A DNA stretch of 8,375 nt from Akkermansiaceae bacterium UBA2381 (GCA_002344215.1 DDSV01000001.1:1-8375); one strand, 5' to 3'. Positions 1 through 7,115 are shown, numbered from the stretch's first letter. Notes: generated from the sequence alone by a model not told the origin. Translations and numbers: made by a program.

Positions 1-213
1 AAGTTCGGGATTCTCAAGGCGCCCCGACCATCGCACGCGCGTTTTGGCCCGTTCGATCTCGAGGGTGGCGATCTTCAGATCCCGGTTGTTCGAAAAGGCG
101 AGCGAGATAGCCTTGTTGCGGGACAGCGCGACCGGGTCATCGGCGTACAATACAAAGGTAACCATCGAGACGATGGCTGTAACTGAGATGTTTGAAAGAA
201 TGTTACGTTTCAT
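1..213 (-). CDS. TolC-family outer-membrane efflux protein, N-terminal part (runs off the left edge)
   Basis: An ATG at 213 opens a frame that stays open for 71 codons to base 1. Residues 1-24 form a signal peptide: basic start MKRN, a hydrophobic core, and a likely cleavage after LYA before DDP. The following stretch (AISLAFSNNRDLKIATLEIE, then a segment ending in RLENPEL) is the typical opening of outer-membrane factors of the TolC/CzcC family, in which the first periplasmic helix precedes a conserved NPEL. Such proteins form the trimeric channel of tripartite efflux pumps. There is no lipobox Cys in the signal peptide. It follows the small exported protein at 401-853 with a 187-base gap, the same order as the complete operon to the right (small protein, then outer-membrane factor), so it is probably the first structural gene of a second metal-efflux module. 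No clear Shine-Dalgarno sequence precedes the ATG. The family call is quite safe; the substrate cannot be seen. Confidence 0.85.
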   Translation of the reverse strand, partial: MKRNILSNISVTAIVSMVTFVLYADDPVALSRNKAISLAFSNNRDLKIATLEIERAKTRVRWSGRLENPEL

Positions 214-400
214 TGGTATGACTGAAGCAGGGAAAGGATGAGGGGGCGATTGATCGCTCGTGGCAGATCTCAGCCCCAGGTCTCGCGAGTCCCTCGAATC
301 CCAGAATCAGGGAGAGCGGACCGCACGAGAGGCCGCGCACGCTGAAGGATTCCAGGGCATGCCTGAACTCCAGTCGGCGATCGGGCCGAAGCGAGGAAGA

Positions 401-853
401 TCAAATGAGATAACGACCCGTGAACGTCGGGTCGGTCAGCGAAACCGCACAAGCAGGCGGCTCCACTTTCGGCGAGGACTCAAAACTGGGGACCGGAAAT
501 ATCCGGTGCTCCATTTTCTCAAAAAGAGACGGAAGAAACGCGATTTCCGCGATAACGGGAACCTTCACCGGGAGAGGTGCCGGTGCTTCGGAAAGGCGAA
601 TCTCGCAAGACTCGGAGCAGGGAGTCTCCTCATGTTCTTCGCTTTCATGGTCGTTGGCGCAGAGCGGAGTGAGGTGGGAACCGTCCGCATTAATCCACTC
701 GACGTCATGATGGACGTCAAGACCCGACAATGAAAGCGCCTGACACAGGGTCGCCTTTCCACCTGCTGCCAAAAGGGCAAGAAGGAAGGGAAGAAGTAGA
801 AGCTGTATGACCCTGTTCAAAAGTTTAGAATTTAAACGTTCGCGGTCGGACAC
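401..853 (-). CDS. Small exported Cys/His-rich protein, CzcI-like by position and composition
   Basis: This is a 150-residue protein from a GTG start. Basic residues (about 4-14) precede a long hydrophobic stretch (about 15-30), giving a signal peptide or single membrane anchor. The mature part holds many potential metal ligands: C37, H48, H49, H60, C65, H69, H74 and a C79-x3-C83 pair within an acidic stretch. It has no recognisable catalytic domain. It lies just upstream of a TolC-family gene, as czcI lies upstream of czcC in Cupriavidus, and as the 6699-7088 gene does in the operon to the right. Its C-terminus (PTFTGRYLI) lacks the clear RAP motif of that second protein, so homology is less certain. 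A role in periplasmic metal binding or in modulating pump expression is inferred. The start is uncertain: a TTG at 820 would give a more compact signal peptide, and neither start has an obvious ribosome-binding site. Confidence 0.65.
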   Translation of the reverse strand: MSDRERLNSKLLNRVIQLLLLPFLLALLAAGGKATLCQALSLSGLDVHHDVEWINADGSHLTPLCANDHESEEHEETPCSESCEIRLSEAPAPLPVKVPVIAEIAFLPSLFEKMEHRIFPVPSFESSPKVEPPACAVSLTDPTFTGRYLI

Positions 854-863
854 TTGTTGTCAA
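820..863 (-). promoter_or_regulatory. Weak candidate promoter for the second efflux module
   Basis: On the minus strand TTGACA (863-858) is a perfect -35 hexamer just upstream of the 401-853 gene. At 17-base spacing the -10 would be AACGTT, which is poor. A better A/T-rich hexamer (TTTAAA, 836-831) lies 21 bases away, which is long. If this promoter is used, the GTG at 853 would lie in its spacer and translation would have to start at the TTG at 820 or further in. Confidence 0.2.
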
Positions 864-915
864 GGCGTTTCCGGCTAGTCAAGATGTGCGAAAGCTGGGG
901 GTAGATGTGGGGGGT

Positions 916-963
916 AAAAAAGAAGCAGCCCCCCTGCCGGAAGAATAGAGTTCTCCCGACAGG
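916..963 (-). terminator. Rho-independent terminator of the czc operon
   Basis: On the minus strand, 18 bases after the stop of the 982-1419 gene, CCTGTCGG pairs with CCGGCAGG with one U-G wobble. The stem continues inward as GAGAA with TTCTT, giving about 13 base pairs around the 5-base loop CTCTA (stem bases 933-963). A run of six T residues follows on the same strand (plus-strand A at 916-921) after a G-rich spacer. The spacer is longer than ideal, and a competing G6/C6 pairing is possible (909-914 with 929-934). The site separates the complete efflux operon from the second module. Confidence 0.75.
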
Positions 964-981
964 AAGCGATGGGGCGAATCT

Positions 982-1419
982 TCACTCGTCGCAGGTGCAG
1001 GCGTATTCGGGATTGCCGCAGGGACCGCCGCAGGTGTGGGTGAGGAGCTTGATGCGGAAGTTTTTGGTCTTCGCATCCGGAGTCGGCTTCGCCTGGACGA
1101 CGACCTGGTAACCCTCACCTTCGGGCAGCGGGGTGGTGGAGACGAGGAGGTCACCTTTCCTCTCAAAAGCAATCTTGGTCTTGCCGCCCGGTGCCTCGGC
1201 GGTGGCGGTGATGACTTCGGTGCTCGCGGCCTGCGCTTTCATCGCCTCGTCGTAGACGGCGATGCTGATGGTGCGATCTTTCTCGACGAAGAACTCGGCG
1301 TTTTTTCCCGGCAGTTCGAGGATGAGACCTTTGCGGGGACCGGATTTGACTTTGGTATCGGCGAAGGCCGCGGTGGTGGCCAGAGCGGCGAGGATGAGGA
1401 CGTTCAGCAGTGTTTTCAT
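982..1419 (-). CDS. Small secreted protein with a Cys/His metal-binding tail, last gene of the czc operon
   Basis: This 145-residue protein has a clear signal peptide (MKTLLNVLILAALATTAAFA, cleavage after residue 20). The mature part (about 21-120) looks like a small beta-rich domain without a family I can name. The C-terminus is a compact ligand cluster: H128, C130, C134, C141 and C143, ending in YACTCDE. Its ATG overlaps the czcA stop by four bases (ATGA, 1416-1419), which points to translational coupling and a shared mRNA. A terminator follows. The position, export signal and tail suggest a periplasmic metal-binding protein serving the pump, comparable in role to CusF or CzcE, but there is no visible sequence likeness to either. 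The adaptor encoded upstream ends in KACTCGH, so the two proteins share an ACTC tail motif. That it is a real gene is nearly certain; its function is inferred. Confidence 0.88.
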   Translation of the reverse strand: MKTLLNVLILAALATTAAFADTKVKSGPRKGLILELPGKNAEFFVEKDRTISIAVYDEAMKAQAASTEVITATAEAPGGKTKIAFERKGDLLVSTTPLPEGEGYQVVVQAKPTPDAKTKNFRIKLLTHTCGGPCGNPEYACTCDE

Positions 1420-4400
1420 AGTGTATTGGTTTTGGGTTGGGTTTTCCGTTCGATCCAGTCGTAGAGCACCGGCACGACGAGCAGGGTGAGGAAAGTGGAG
1501 GTGACAATGCCACCGATGACGACGGTGGCGATGGGTCGCTGGACTTCCGCGCCAGCTCCCGTGGCGATCGCCATGGGCACAAAACCGAGGCTGGCGACAA
1601 GGGCGGTCATGAGCTTGGGGCGGAGGCGTGTCAGGGTGCCCTCGACGACGGCCTCGCGGACTTCACGACCTTCGCTGCGAAGCTGGTTGATGAAGCTGAT
1701 GAGCATGATCCCATTCAGCACGGCGATGCCGCTCAGTGCGATGAACCCGACGGCCGCGCTGATAGTGAAGGGCATTCCCCGCAGGTAGAGGGCGAAGATC
1801 CCACCCGTGACCGCGAGCGGGACGCAGGTGAAGATGAGCGCAGCCTGCTTCAGGGAGCCGAAACTGAGGAAGATGAGGACGAAGATCAGGCCAAGCGCGA
1901 GCGGCACGACGATGAGAAGGCGAGCCTTGGCCTCCTGCAAGTTTTTGAACTGGCCGCCAAACTCGAAGAAATACCCGTCGGGAAACTGGACCTTGTCCCG
2001 GATCGCCCGGGTGGCTTCTTCGACAAATCCTTCCGTGTCCCGACCCCGCACGTTGATGAGGATGCTGACGCGACGTTGGGTGTTCTCGCGGGCGATCTGC
2101 ACCGGCTGGGGCACGAGGACGATCTTCGCCACCTGCCCGAGCGACAGCATCCCGCCGTCATCCGTGCGCAAGGCGAGGCGTTTGAGTCCCTCAAGGTCGG
2201 CCCGATGCTCCTCGGCGAGCCGCACGACGATGGGGCTGCGGCGGTTTCCGTCGATTAGCATGCCGACCTCGGTCCCGGCGAGGGCGGTTTCGATGAGCGA
2301 GTTCAACTCATCGGCGTGGACATTGAATCGGCGCATCGCCTCGCGGTCGGGCTGAATCTCGATCATCGGATTTTTGCCGATACTGTCGAACTCGGTCTCG
2401 CCCCCTCCCGGAATCGCACCGATGACGGTGCGCACTTCCCCCGCGAGGCGTTCCAGCTCATCGTAGCTGTCCCCGAAGATCTTGCAGACGAGGTCGGCGC
2501 GGGCACCGGCCATGATCTCGTTGAACCGCATCTGGATGGGCTGGGTCACGAGGATGCTCTGACCGGGCACCTGATCGAGGAGCGACTTGCGCATGATCTC
2601 GCCGAGCCGTTCCTTGGTGATGGTCCTGCCGTCTTCCTTGCGCCACTCGTCGCGCGGATTGAGCATCAGGTAGGTGTCCGCGACGTTGGGATTCATCGGA
2701 TCGCTCGCCACCTCGGCCGTGCCGATGCGCGAGAAGATTTCCTTCACCTCGGGAAAGTCGCGGCGGATGATGGCTTCGCTCTGCTTTTGCAGTTCGAGGG
2801 ACGAGGAGAGTCCGGCGCTGCTGCTGCGGATGAGTTGAAAGGCGAAGTCGCCCTCGTCGAGCTGGGGAATGAACTCCGATCCCAGACGGGAACCCACCCA
2901 GATCGACGAGCCGAACAATCCGAGCATGATGATCACGACGACGAAGCGGAAGCGAAGTCCGAAGCGGAGCAGTGGGGTGTAGAGTCGCTTTGTCAGGGTG
3001 ACCAGCCAGTTGTCCTTCTCCTGAATCTTGCCGCCAAGCAAGTAGGAGCACAACACGGGCATCAGCGTGACGGCAAGGACGAGCGAACCGCCGAGCGCGA
3101 GCATGACGACGAGGGCCATGGGTTTGAACATCTTTCCTTCGATGCCCTGGAGCGCGAGGATGGGCACGTAAACGACGGTGATGATGAGGACCCCGAAGAA
3201 CATCGGGTTGGCCACCTCCTTGGCGGACTTCAGAACTTCCTCGGTCCGTTCGCTGACCGTGAGTCGGCGGCCCAGGGCGTGCTGACGCTCCCCGAGGTGG
3301 CGCACGATATTCTCCACCATCACCACCGCGCCATCAATGATGAGACCGAAGTCAATCGCGCCGAGGCTCATGAGATTGCCGCTGATGTGCCATCGAACCA
3401 TCCCGGTCATCGCGAAGAGCATGGAGAGCGGGATCACGAGCGCGACGATGAAGGCGGCGCGGAAGTTGCCGAGCAGGGCGAAGAGCACAATGACGACGAG
3501 CAGCGCTCCCTCGGTCAGGTTCTTCTCGACGGTGGCGATGGTGCGACTGACGAGATTGCTGCGGTCATAGAGGGGACGGATGACGACGCCCTGCGGCAGT
3601 TTCGACTGGACCTCGACCAGCTTGTCTCTCACGGACTCGGCCACGAGCCGGGAATTCTCCCCGGCCAGCATGATCGTCGCGCCGATGATCGCTTCCTTCC
3701 CGTCATCGGTGGAGGCCCCGGTGCGGAAGGCGCTGCCGATGGTGACGGTGGCCACCTCGCTGAGAAGGACCGGCTCCACCGCGCCGGCGAATTTCAGGGG
3801 GATGGAGAGAATCTGCTCGATGGTTTCGACCCGGCTCGTGGCGCGGACGATGAGCTGCTCGCCTCCGATCTCGATGTATCCGCCACCCGCGTTGCGTGTA
3901 TTCTGCTCCACGATCTCGGCGAGCATGTCCAGCGAGAGACCTCGCGCGGCGAGGCGGGGAGGATCGGGTTGAATGACGATCTGCTTTTGATAACCGCCAC
4001 TGGTGTTCACCTCCGCCACACCGGACGTGCCCCGGAGGAGGGGCTTTACCTGGTATTCCTGGATCTGCGCGAGAGCCATGAGCTGCTCCTCCCGGGTCGC
4101 GGGCTTGTGCGGAGCATCTTCGAGGTAGTCCAGGCTGTAATAAAAGATCTCGCCGAGACCAGTGGCAACCGGCGCGAGCTTGGGCGCTACCTCTGGCGGC
4201 AACTCGTCGAGGACCCCTTGCAGGCGTTCCGTGACGAGCTGGCGCGTGAGATACAGATCGATGCCGTCCTCGAAGGTCATCGTCACCTGTGAGAGGCCGA
4301 ACTTGGACAGGGAACGCAACTCCACCATGCGCGGCAGGCCTGCCATCTCGCTCTCGATGGGAAAGGTCACGAGCTTCTCGATCTCCTCGGGCGCGAGTGC

Positions 4401-4562
4401 ATCGACGGCCGTGTTGATCTGCACCTGAGGATTGGTGATGTCGGGAACGGCGTCGATGGGGAGGTTCAGTGCCGACCACAATCCAAAGGAGATGAGCAAC
4501 ACCATGCCGAGGAGCACGGCACTGCGTTGACGCATCGCGAGGGTGATGAGGGAAGTCAACAT
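1416..4562 (-). CDS. czcA: Heavy-metal efflux RND transporter, CzcA/CusA family
   Basis: This 1048-residue protein is full length for the HME-RND family. It has the usual plan: TM1 near 13-32, a first periplasmic loop (about 35-340), TM2-TM7 (about 345-557), a second loop (about 560-875) and TM8-TM12 (about 880-1035). TM4 carries the HME motif GAIDFGLIIDGAVVMVEN with D404, D410 and E417, the carboxylates needed for proton-driven transport in CzcA. Early landmarks include DAVPDITNPQVQINT and the later LGSEFIPQLDEGDF. At the positions of the three periplasmic Met residues that bind Cu(I)/Ag(I) in CusA, I read Q576, a non-Met near V627 and E682 (in RFNEIMAGARAD), so a divalent metal such as Zn, Co, Cd or Ni is the likelier cargo. 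The start MLTSL at 4562 lies six bases from the adaptor stop, and the stop overlaps the next start (ATGA). Family assignment is secure; substrate is inferred. Confidence 0.97.
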   Translation of the reverse strand: MLTSLITLAMRQRSAVLLGMVLLISFGLWSALNLPIDAVPDITNPQVQINTAVDALAPEEIEKLVTFPIESEMAGLPRMVELRSLSKFGLSQVTMTFEDGIDLYLTRQLVTERLQGVLDELPPEVAPKLAPVATGLGEIFYYSLDYLEDAPHKPATREEQLMALAQIQEYQVKPLLRGTSGVAEVNTSGGYQKQIVIQPDPPRLAARGLSLDMLAEIVEQNTRNAGGGYIEIGGEQLIVRATSRVETIEQILSIPLKFAGAVEPVLLSEVATVTIGSAFRTGASTDDGKEAIIGATIMLAGENSRLVAESVRDKLVEVQSKLPQGVVIRPLYDRSNLVSRTIATVEKNLTEGALLVVIVLFALLGNFRAAFIVALVIPLSMLFAMTGMVRWHISGNLMSLGAIDFGLIIDGAVVMVENIVRHLGERQHALGRRLTVSERTEEVLKSAKEVANPMFFGVLIITVVYVPILALQGIEGKMFKPMALVVMLALGGSLVLAVTLMPVLCSYLLGGKIQEKDNWLVTLTKRLYTPLLRFGLRFRFVVVIIMLGLFGSSIWVGSRLGSEFIPQLDEGDFAFQLIRSSSAGLSSSLELQKQSEAIIRRDFPEVKEIFSRIGTAEVASDPMNPNVADTYLMLNPRDEWRKEDGRTITKERLGEIMRKSLLDQVPGQSILVTQPIQMRFNEIMAGARADLVCKIFGDSYDELERLAGEVRTVIGAIPGGGETEFDSIGKNPMIEIQPDREAMRRFNVHADELNSLIETALAGTEVGMLIDGNRRSPIVVRLAEEHRADLEGLKRLALRTDDGGMLSLGQVAKIVLVPQPVQIARENTQRRVSILINVRGRDTEGFVEEATRAIRDKVQFPDGYFFEFGGQFKNLQEAKARLLIVVPLALGLIFVLIFLSFGSLKQAALIFTCVPLAVTGGIFALYLRGMPFTISAAVGFIALSGIAVLNGIMLISFINQLRSEGREVREAVVEGTLTRLRPKLMTALVASLGFVPMAIATGAGAEVQRPIATVVIGGIVTSTFLTLLVVPVLYDWIERKTQPKTNTL

Positions 4563-4568
4563 GGAGTC

Positions 4569-5267
4569 TCAGTGACCGCAGGTGCAAGCCTTGCCGCCCC
4601 GCAAGATCTGAAGTTCCGCCAGCCAGAGCGACATCACCGGCGTTGTGACCACGACGTCCCCCGTGTAGAGACCGTCGACGATTTCGACGTGATTCTCGTT
4701 GACGGCCCCGACCTGGACCGGAGTGCGAAGGAAGTATTCATCGTTCTCCGCATAGACGAAAGTGCCCTCCGCGGTCGTCAGCAGTGCCGATTTTGGAATC
4801 GATGTCACGGCATCCCCGGCGGGGAATCGGAAGGTGGCGGCCAACGCGGCACCAGGCTGGAGTGTCTCGTCTGCGGTGACGATGACTTCGTAGTCGCCCA
4901 GAGCAACGAAGGGAGACTTTTCCATCCTCAGGACGCGTCCCTTGGTAGAGCCCAACTCCACGATCATGCCGGTCTGGACTTGGGAGGCCTGCTCTTCGGT
5001 CAACCAACCGCTCGCCTCGTTTCCGATCTGGGTGGCTTGCAGTGTGGCGGAATACGAGTGTGCAATCACTTCCTCCTGCACTTCCTCCGTTTTCAACTGG
5101 ATGGATTGGGCCATGAGTGGCGTGAGCGTGACGCCCTTGCCTTCTTTGAACTGGGCACCGTTCTCCGGTGCGGATTCGGTCTCGGGCGAGGGACTTGCGG
5201 CGCTGTCGCTGCAGGAGTTGAGCGCCGCGGCTATGGGCATCAGGAGAATGAGGAGGACGTGTTTCAT
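4569..5267 (-). CDS. Short RND periplasmic adaptor lipoprotein (CzcB/CusB-like), lipoyl and hairpin region missing
   Basis: This 232-residue protein has an N-terminal lipoprotein signal (MKHVLLILLMPIAAALNSC, lipobox LNSC with C19; Asn at -2 is slightly atypical). A low-complexity linker (20-40) follows. A strand-rich segment GVTLTPLMAQSIQLKTEEV (45-63) matches the part of metal adaptors that precedes the barrel-sandwich domain. The chain then moves directly to a beta-barrel-like segment (GWLTEEQASQVQTGMIVEL, 87-105, on to about 147) and a membrane-proximal domain (IPKSALLTTAEGTFVYAEND and VEIVDGLYTGDVVVTTPVM). CusB and CzcB are about 400-520 residues; the lipoyl half-motifs and alpha-helical hairpin that reach the outer-membrane channel are absent here. 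The tail KACTCGH (C228, C230, H232) looks metal-binding. It lies 14 bases after the outer-membrane-factor gene and 6 bases before czcA, so it belongs to one operon. Family is confident; how it bridges to the channel is open. Confidence 0.9.
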   Translation of the reverse strand: MKHVLLILLMPIAAALNSCSDSAASPSPETESAPENGAQFKEGKGVTLTPLMAQSIQLKTEEVQEEVIAHSYSATLQATQIGNEASGWLTEEQASQVQTGMIVELGSTKGRVLRMEKSPFVALGDYEVIVTADETLQPGAALAATFRFPAGDAVTSIPKSALLTTAEGTFVYAENDEYFLRTPVQVGAVNENHVEIVDGLYTGDVVVTTPVMSLWLAELQILRGGKACTCGH

Positions 5268-5281
5268 GATGAGAAGGGTTG

Positions 5282-6556
5282 TCAGGGTTTCGATGGATTG
5301 AGAATGATTAGACTTCCGGGGGCGCCGGTGAGTTCCTCGAGCTTGAGCGCCGCCTCGAGGGTCTGGGAGCGGGCTTCGTTGACGGCCTCGACCGCTTCAA
5401 GGTATTTGTCCTGGAGCTCCACGAAGGTGCTCATGGGAACGGCACCGAGACGGAAGTGTCGATCCGCCAAAGCGGCCGCTTCTCCGAATTTGGCGACCGC
5501 GTCACCTTTCCAGAGGGAGATGCGCGATTGCTGGGTCTTGAACATCAGCATGGATTCCGTCACCTGACGTTCCACCTCCCGCTGCGCCACGCCGAGGCTC
5601 GCCTGCGCCTGCGTCTGTCGGGCTTCAGCCGCGGTCACTTCCGCCTTGCCCGACTTCCAGAAAGGCAGGGGAAGGGAAATACCGATGCCTCCCGTCGTTT
5701 CGTCCTCAAGGCCGTTCTCGCGCTCCACGAAGGGGCCGACGACAATGGCGGGATAGCGTTCGTTTTTGGCGAGTTCCACTTTGAATCCCTGTTGCTCGAG
5801 TTCCGCGTGAAGGATGCGAAGGTCATAGTGATTCTGCATCGCGGCGGAGAGGAGCTGGTTCAGAGAAGGAACCGCCTTCAGGGAGAACGAGGATCGCTCG
5901 ACCACAATCGGCGTGTCCGGTCTCCGGCCCATCAGTTGATTCAATTCGAGAAGTGCTGTCTGAACGGCCACCGCAGCAGTGGCGGCATGTGATTCCGCAA
6001 CCAGTGCGGCCGCCTCGACCGTGACGACTTCCAACTGGGGAGCAATACCCGCCGGTTCACGCTGGACGAGGACGTCACGCAGAGCGGAATGGCGGGTCGC
6101 CACCTCTTCGGCAGCGGCCGAAATGTCTTGTTGTGCGGCCAGGGTGGTGGCCAGCACCCGCACGCGCGAGGCAAGGTGGAAACGGAAACGTTCGAGCCCC
6201 AGCTCGGCAAGAGTGATGTCCCGATTCGCAATCGCTTTGCGGAGTCCGAGGCGCCCCGGCCACTCCAGGGGTTGGGCCAGCTCCGCCGAGAAGGCGAGAC
6301 CGTTCGAGCGGGCATCGGAAGAGGAAACGCGCTTCCTTCCGATCTCAAGACTGAGTTCGGGATTCGAAGGGCGGCCAGCCGTGCTCCGGGTCGCCCTTGC
6401 ATGGGCGATTTCTGCTTCGTAAAAGCGCACCTCCGGGTTGGCCTCGAGCGCACGGGAAACGAGGTCGGACACTGAGATGGCTTTCGGCTTCTCGTTCGCT
6501 GCTGAAAGTGTCGCGAGGGCCGATAGTAGGGTGATGGAAAAGAATGGAGTTTGCAT
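5282..6556 (-). CDS. TolC-family outer-membrane factor (CzcC-like)
   Basis: The frame is open back to 6640, but the ATG at 6556 is chosen because it begins a proper signal peptide (MQTPFFSITLLSALATLSA, cleavage near residue 19). The 28 extra upstream residues are Arg-rich and unlike a signal. The resulting 424-residue protein has the repeated outer-membrane-efflux plan. Repeat one shows AISVSDLVSRALEANPEV, RPSNPELSLEIG and ELAQPLEWPGRLGLRKA; repeat two shows QLLSAAMQNHYDLRILHAEL, GISLPLPFWKSGKAEVTAAE and HFRLGAVPMSTFVELQDKYL. Such proteins form a trimeric beta-barrel with a periplasmic helical tunnel that carries the exported ion out of the cell. There is no lipobox, unlike CusC. It precedes the adaptor by 14 bases and follows the CzcI-like gene by 142 bases. 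The order I-C-B-A matches czcICBA. No clear Shine-Dalgarno sequence is seen. Confidence 0.93.
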   Translation of the reverse strand: MQTPFFSITLLSALATLSAANEKPKAISVSDLVSRALEANPEVRFYEAEIAHARATRSTAGRPSNPELSLEIGRKRVSSSDARSNGLAFSAELAQPLEWPGRLGLRKAIANRDITLAELGLERFRFHLASRVRVLATTLAAQQDISAAAEEVATRHSALRDVLVQREPAGIAPQLEVVTVEAAALVAESHAATAAVAVQTALLELNQLMGRRPDTPIVVERSSFSLKAVPSLNQLLSAAMQNHYDLRILHAELEQQGFKVELAKNERYPAIVVGPFVERENGLEDETTGGIGISLPLPFWKSGKAEVTAAEARQTQAQASLGVAQREVERQVTESMLMFKTQQSRISLWKGDAVAKFGEAAALADRHFRLGAVPMSTFVELQDKYLEAVEAVNEARSQTLEAALKLEELTGAPGSLIILNPSKP

Positions 6557-6593
6557 GGTGGCGGTGAATTTCGGACTGACGACATGAACCAAC

Positions 6594-6610
6594 CGTCTCG
6601 ATCGGAGACG
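6594..6610. repeat. Small perfect hairpin between the CzcI-like and CzcC-like genes
   Basis: CGTCTC (6594-6599) and GAGACG (6605-6610) form a perfect 6-base inverted repeat around GATCG. It lies in the 142-base gap, 38 bases upstream of the outer-membrane-factor ATG. It could be an mRNA processing or stability element or an operator half; no T tract follows, so it is not a terminator. A chance occurrence in GC-rich DNA is possible. Confidence 0.35.
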
Positions 6611-6698
6611 AGCGTGCGCCACCCGAGAACTGGGCGGCACGGGGACTCCGTCGCATCATCAGCCACCTGGACGAATCCGGGCAACAGGGCGGGGAGTC

Positions 6699-7088
6699 TC
6701 AGGCCAACGCCGAAGGGGCGCGGGCCGGGAGAGAAGTGCGATGGACAAAGGCCCAGGTCGGAGAAAGCTCCGGTGGGGCCTCGGTTAGAAAGTGGGAGAG
6801 GGAGACATCATGGTCCCCGGAATCCTTCGGGATCGCCGCACCGGGGGCGAGGATCTGGTGCTCGGCACGGAGGACGGCAGGCAGGTAAACCGTCTCCGGA
6901 ACCTGACTATGAGCGATCGAGTCGCTCGGGCAGGAAAGCGGATTTTTCTCGTCATCGCCGCCCTGTTCGTGACTGGGGCAGCACCCGCTCGCTTCCGAGG
7001 AGCTTGTATCCACCAAATGGCAGCACATCGAAGCCGGCACGATCAGTGCCAACATCAGAAGGGTTACAATTTGCCAGAAACGTCTCAT
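6699..7088 (-). CDS. Small exported Cys/His-rich protein, CzcI-like
   Basis: This 129-residue protein starts from the ATG at 7088; an in-frame TTG lies one codon upstream at 7091 and is less likely. Residues 1-20 (MRRFWQIVTLLMLALIVPAS) are a signal peptide. The mature part has clustered ligands: C22-C23-H24, C36-C37, H40 and C53 within a Ser/Asp/Glu-rich stretch. The C-terminus ends in TSLPARAPSALA. From memory, Cupriavidus CzcI has the same plan: it begins MRRF, carries a His/Cys-rich middle and ends in a SL-x-ARAP motif, and its gene lies directly upstream of czcC as here. CzcI is a periplasmic protein thought to modulate expression or function of the czc system. This reading rests on position, plan and the short C-terminal motif rather than an alignment. 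It is the first gene of the operon that continues with the outer-membrane factor, adaptor, pump and Cys-tailed protein. Confidence 0.72.
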   Translation of the reverse strand: MRRFWQIVTLLMLALIVPASMCCHLVDTSSSEASGCCPSHEQGGDDEKNPLSCPSDSIAHSQVPETVYLPAVLRAEHQILAPGAAIPKDSGDHDVSLSHFLTEAPPELSPTWAFVHRTSLPARAPSALA

Positions 7089-7115
7089 CAAAATTCCGTC
7101 GGTACTGTCTGCACC

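Noticed and set aside
260..733. A 157-codon plus-strand frame opposite the small exported protein
   Set aside because: It is a basic, low-complexity product antisense to a frame that has a signal peptide and clustered Cys/His, and has no supporting features.
2316..4292. A 658-codon open frame on the plus strand inside czcA
   Set aside because: It lies entirely antisense to an unmistakable RND pump, and its product is a low-complexity mixture of Asp, Glu, His and Gly typical of the reverse complement of GC-rich coding DNA, with no domain.
4527..5567. A 346-codon plus-strand frame across the adaptor gene
   Set aside because: It is antisense to the lipoprotein adaptor and its neighbours, has no family resemblance, and is explained by codon bias of the real genes.
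6557..6640. Upstream extension of the outer-membrane-factor gene by 28 codons
   Set aside because: The added residues are Arg-rich and would place the clear signal peptide inside the protein; the ATG at 6556 is the natural start.
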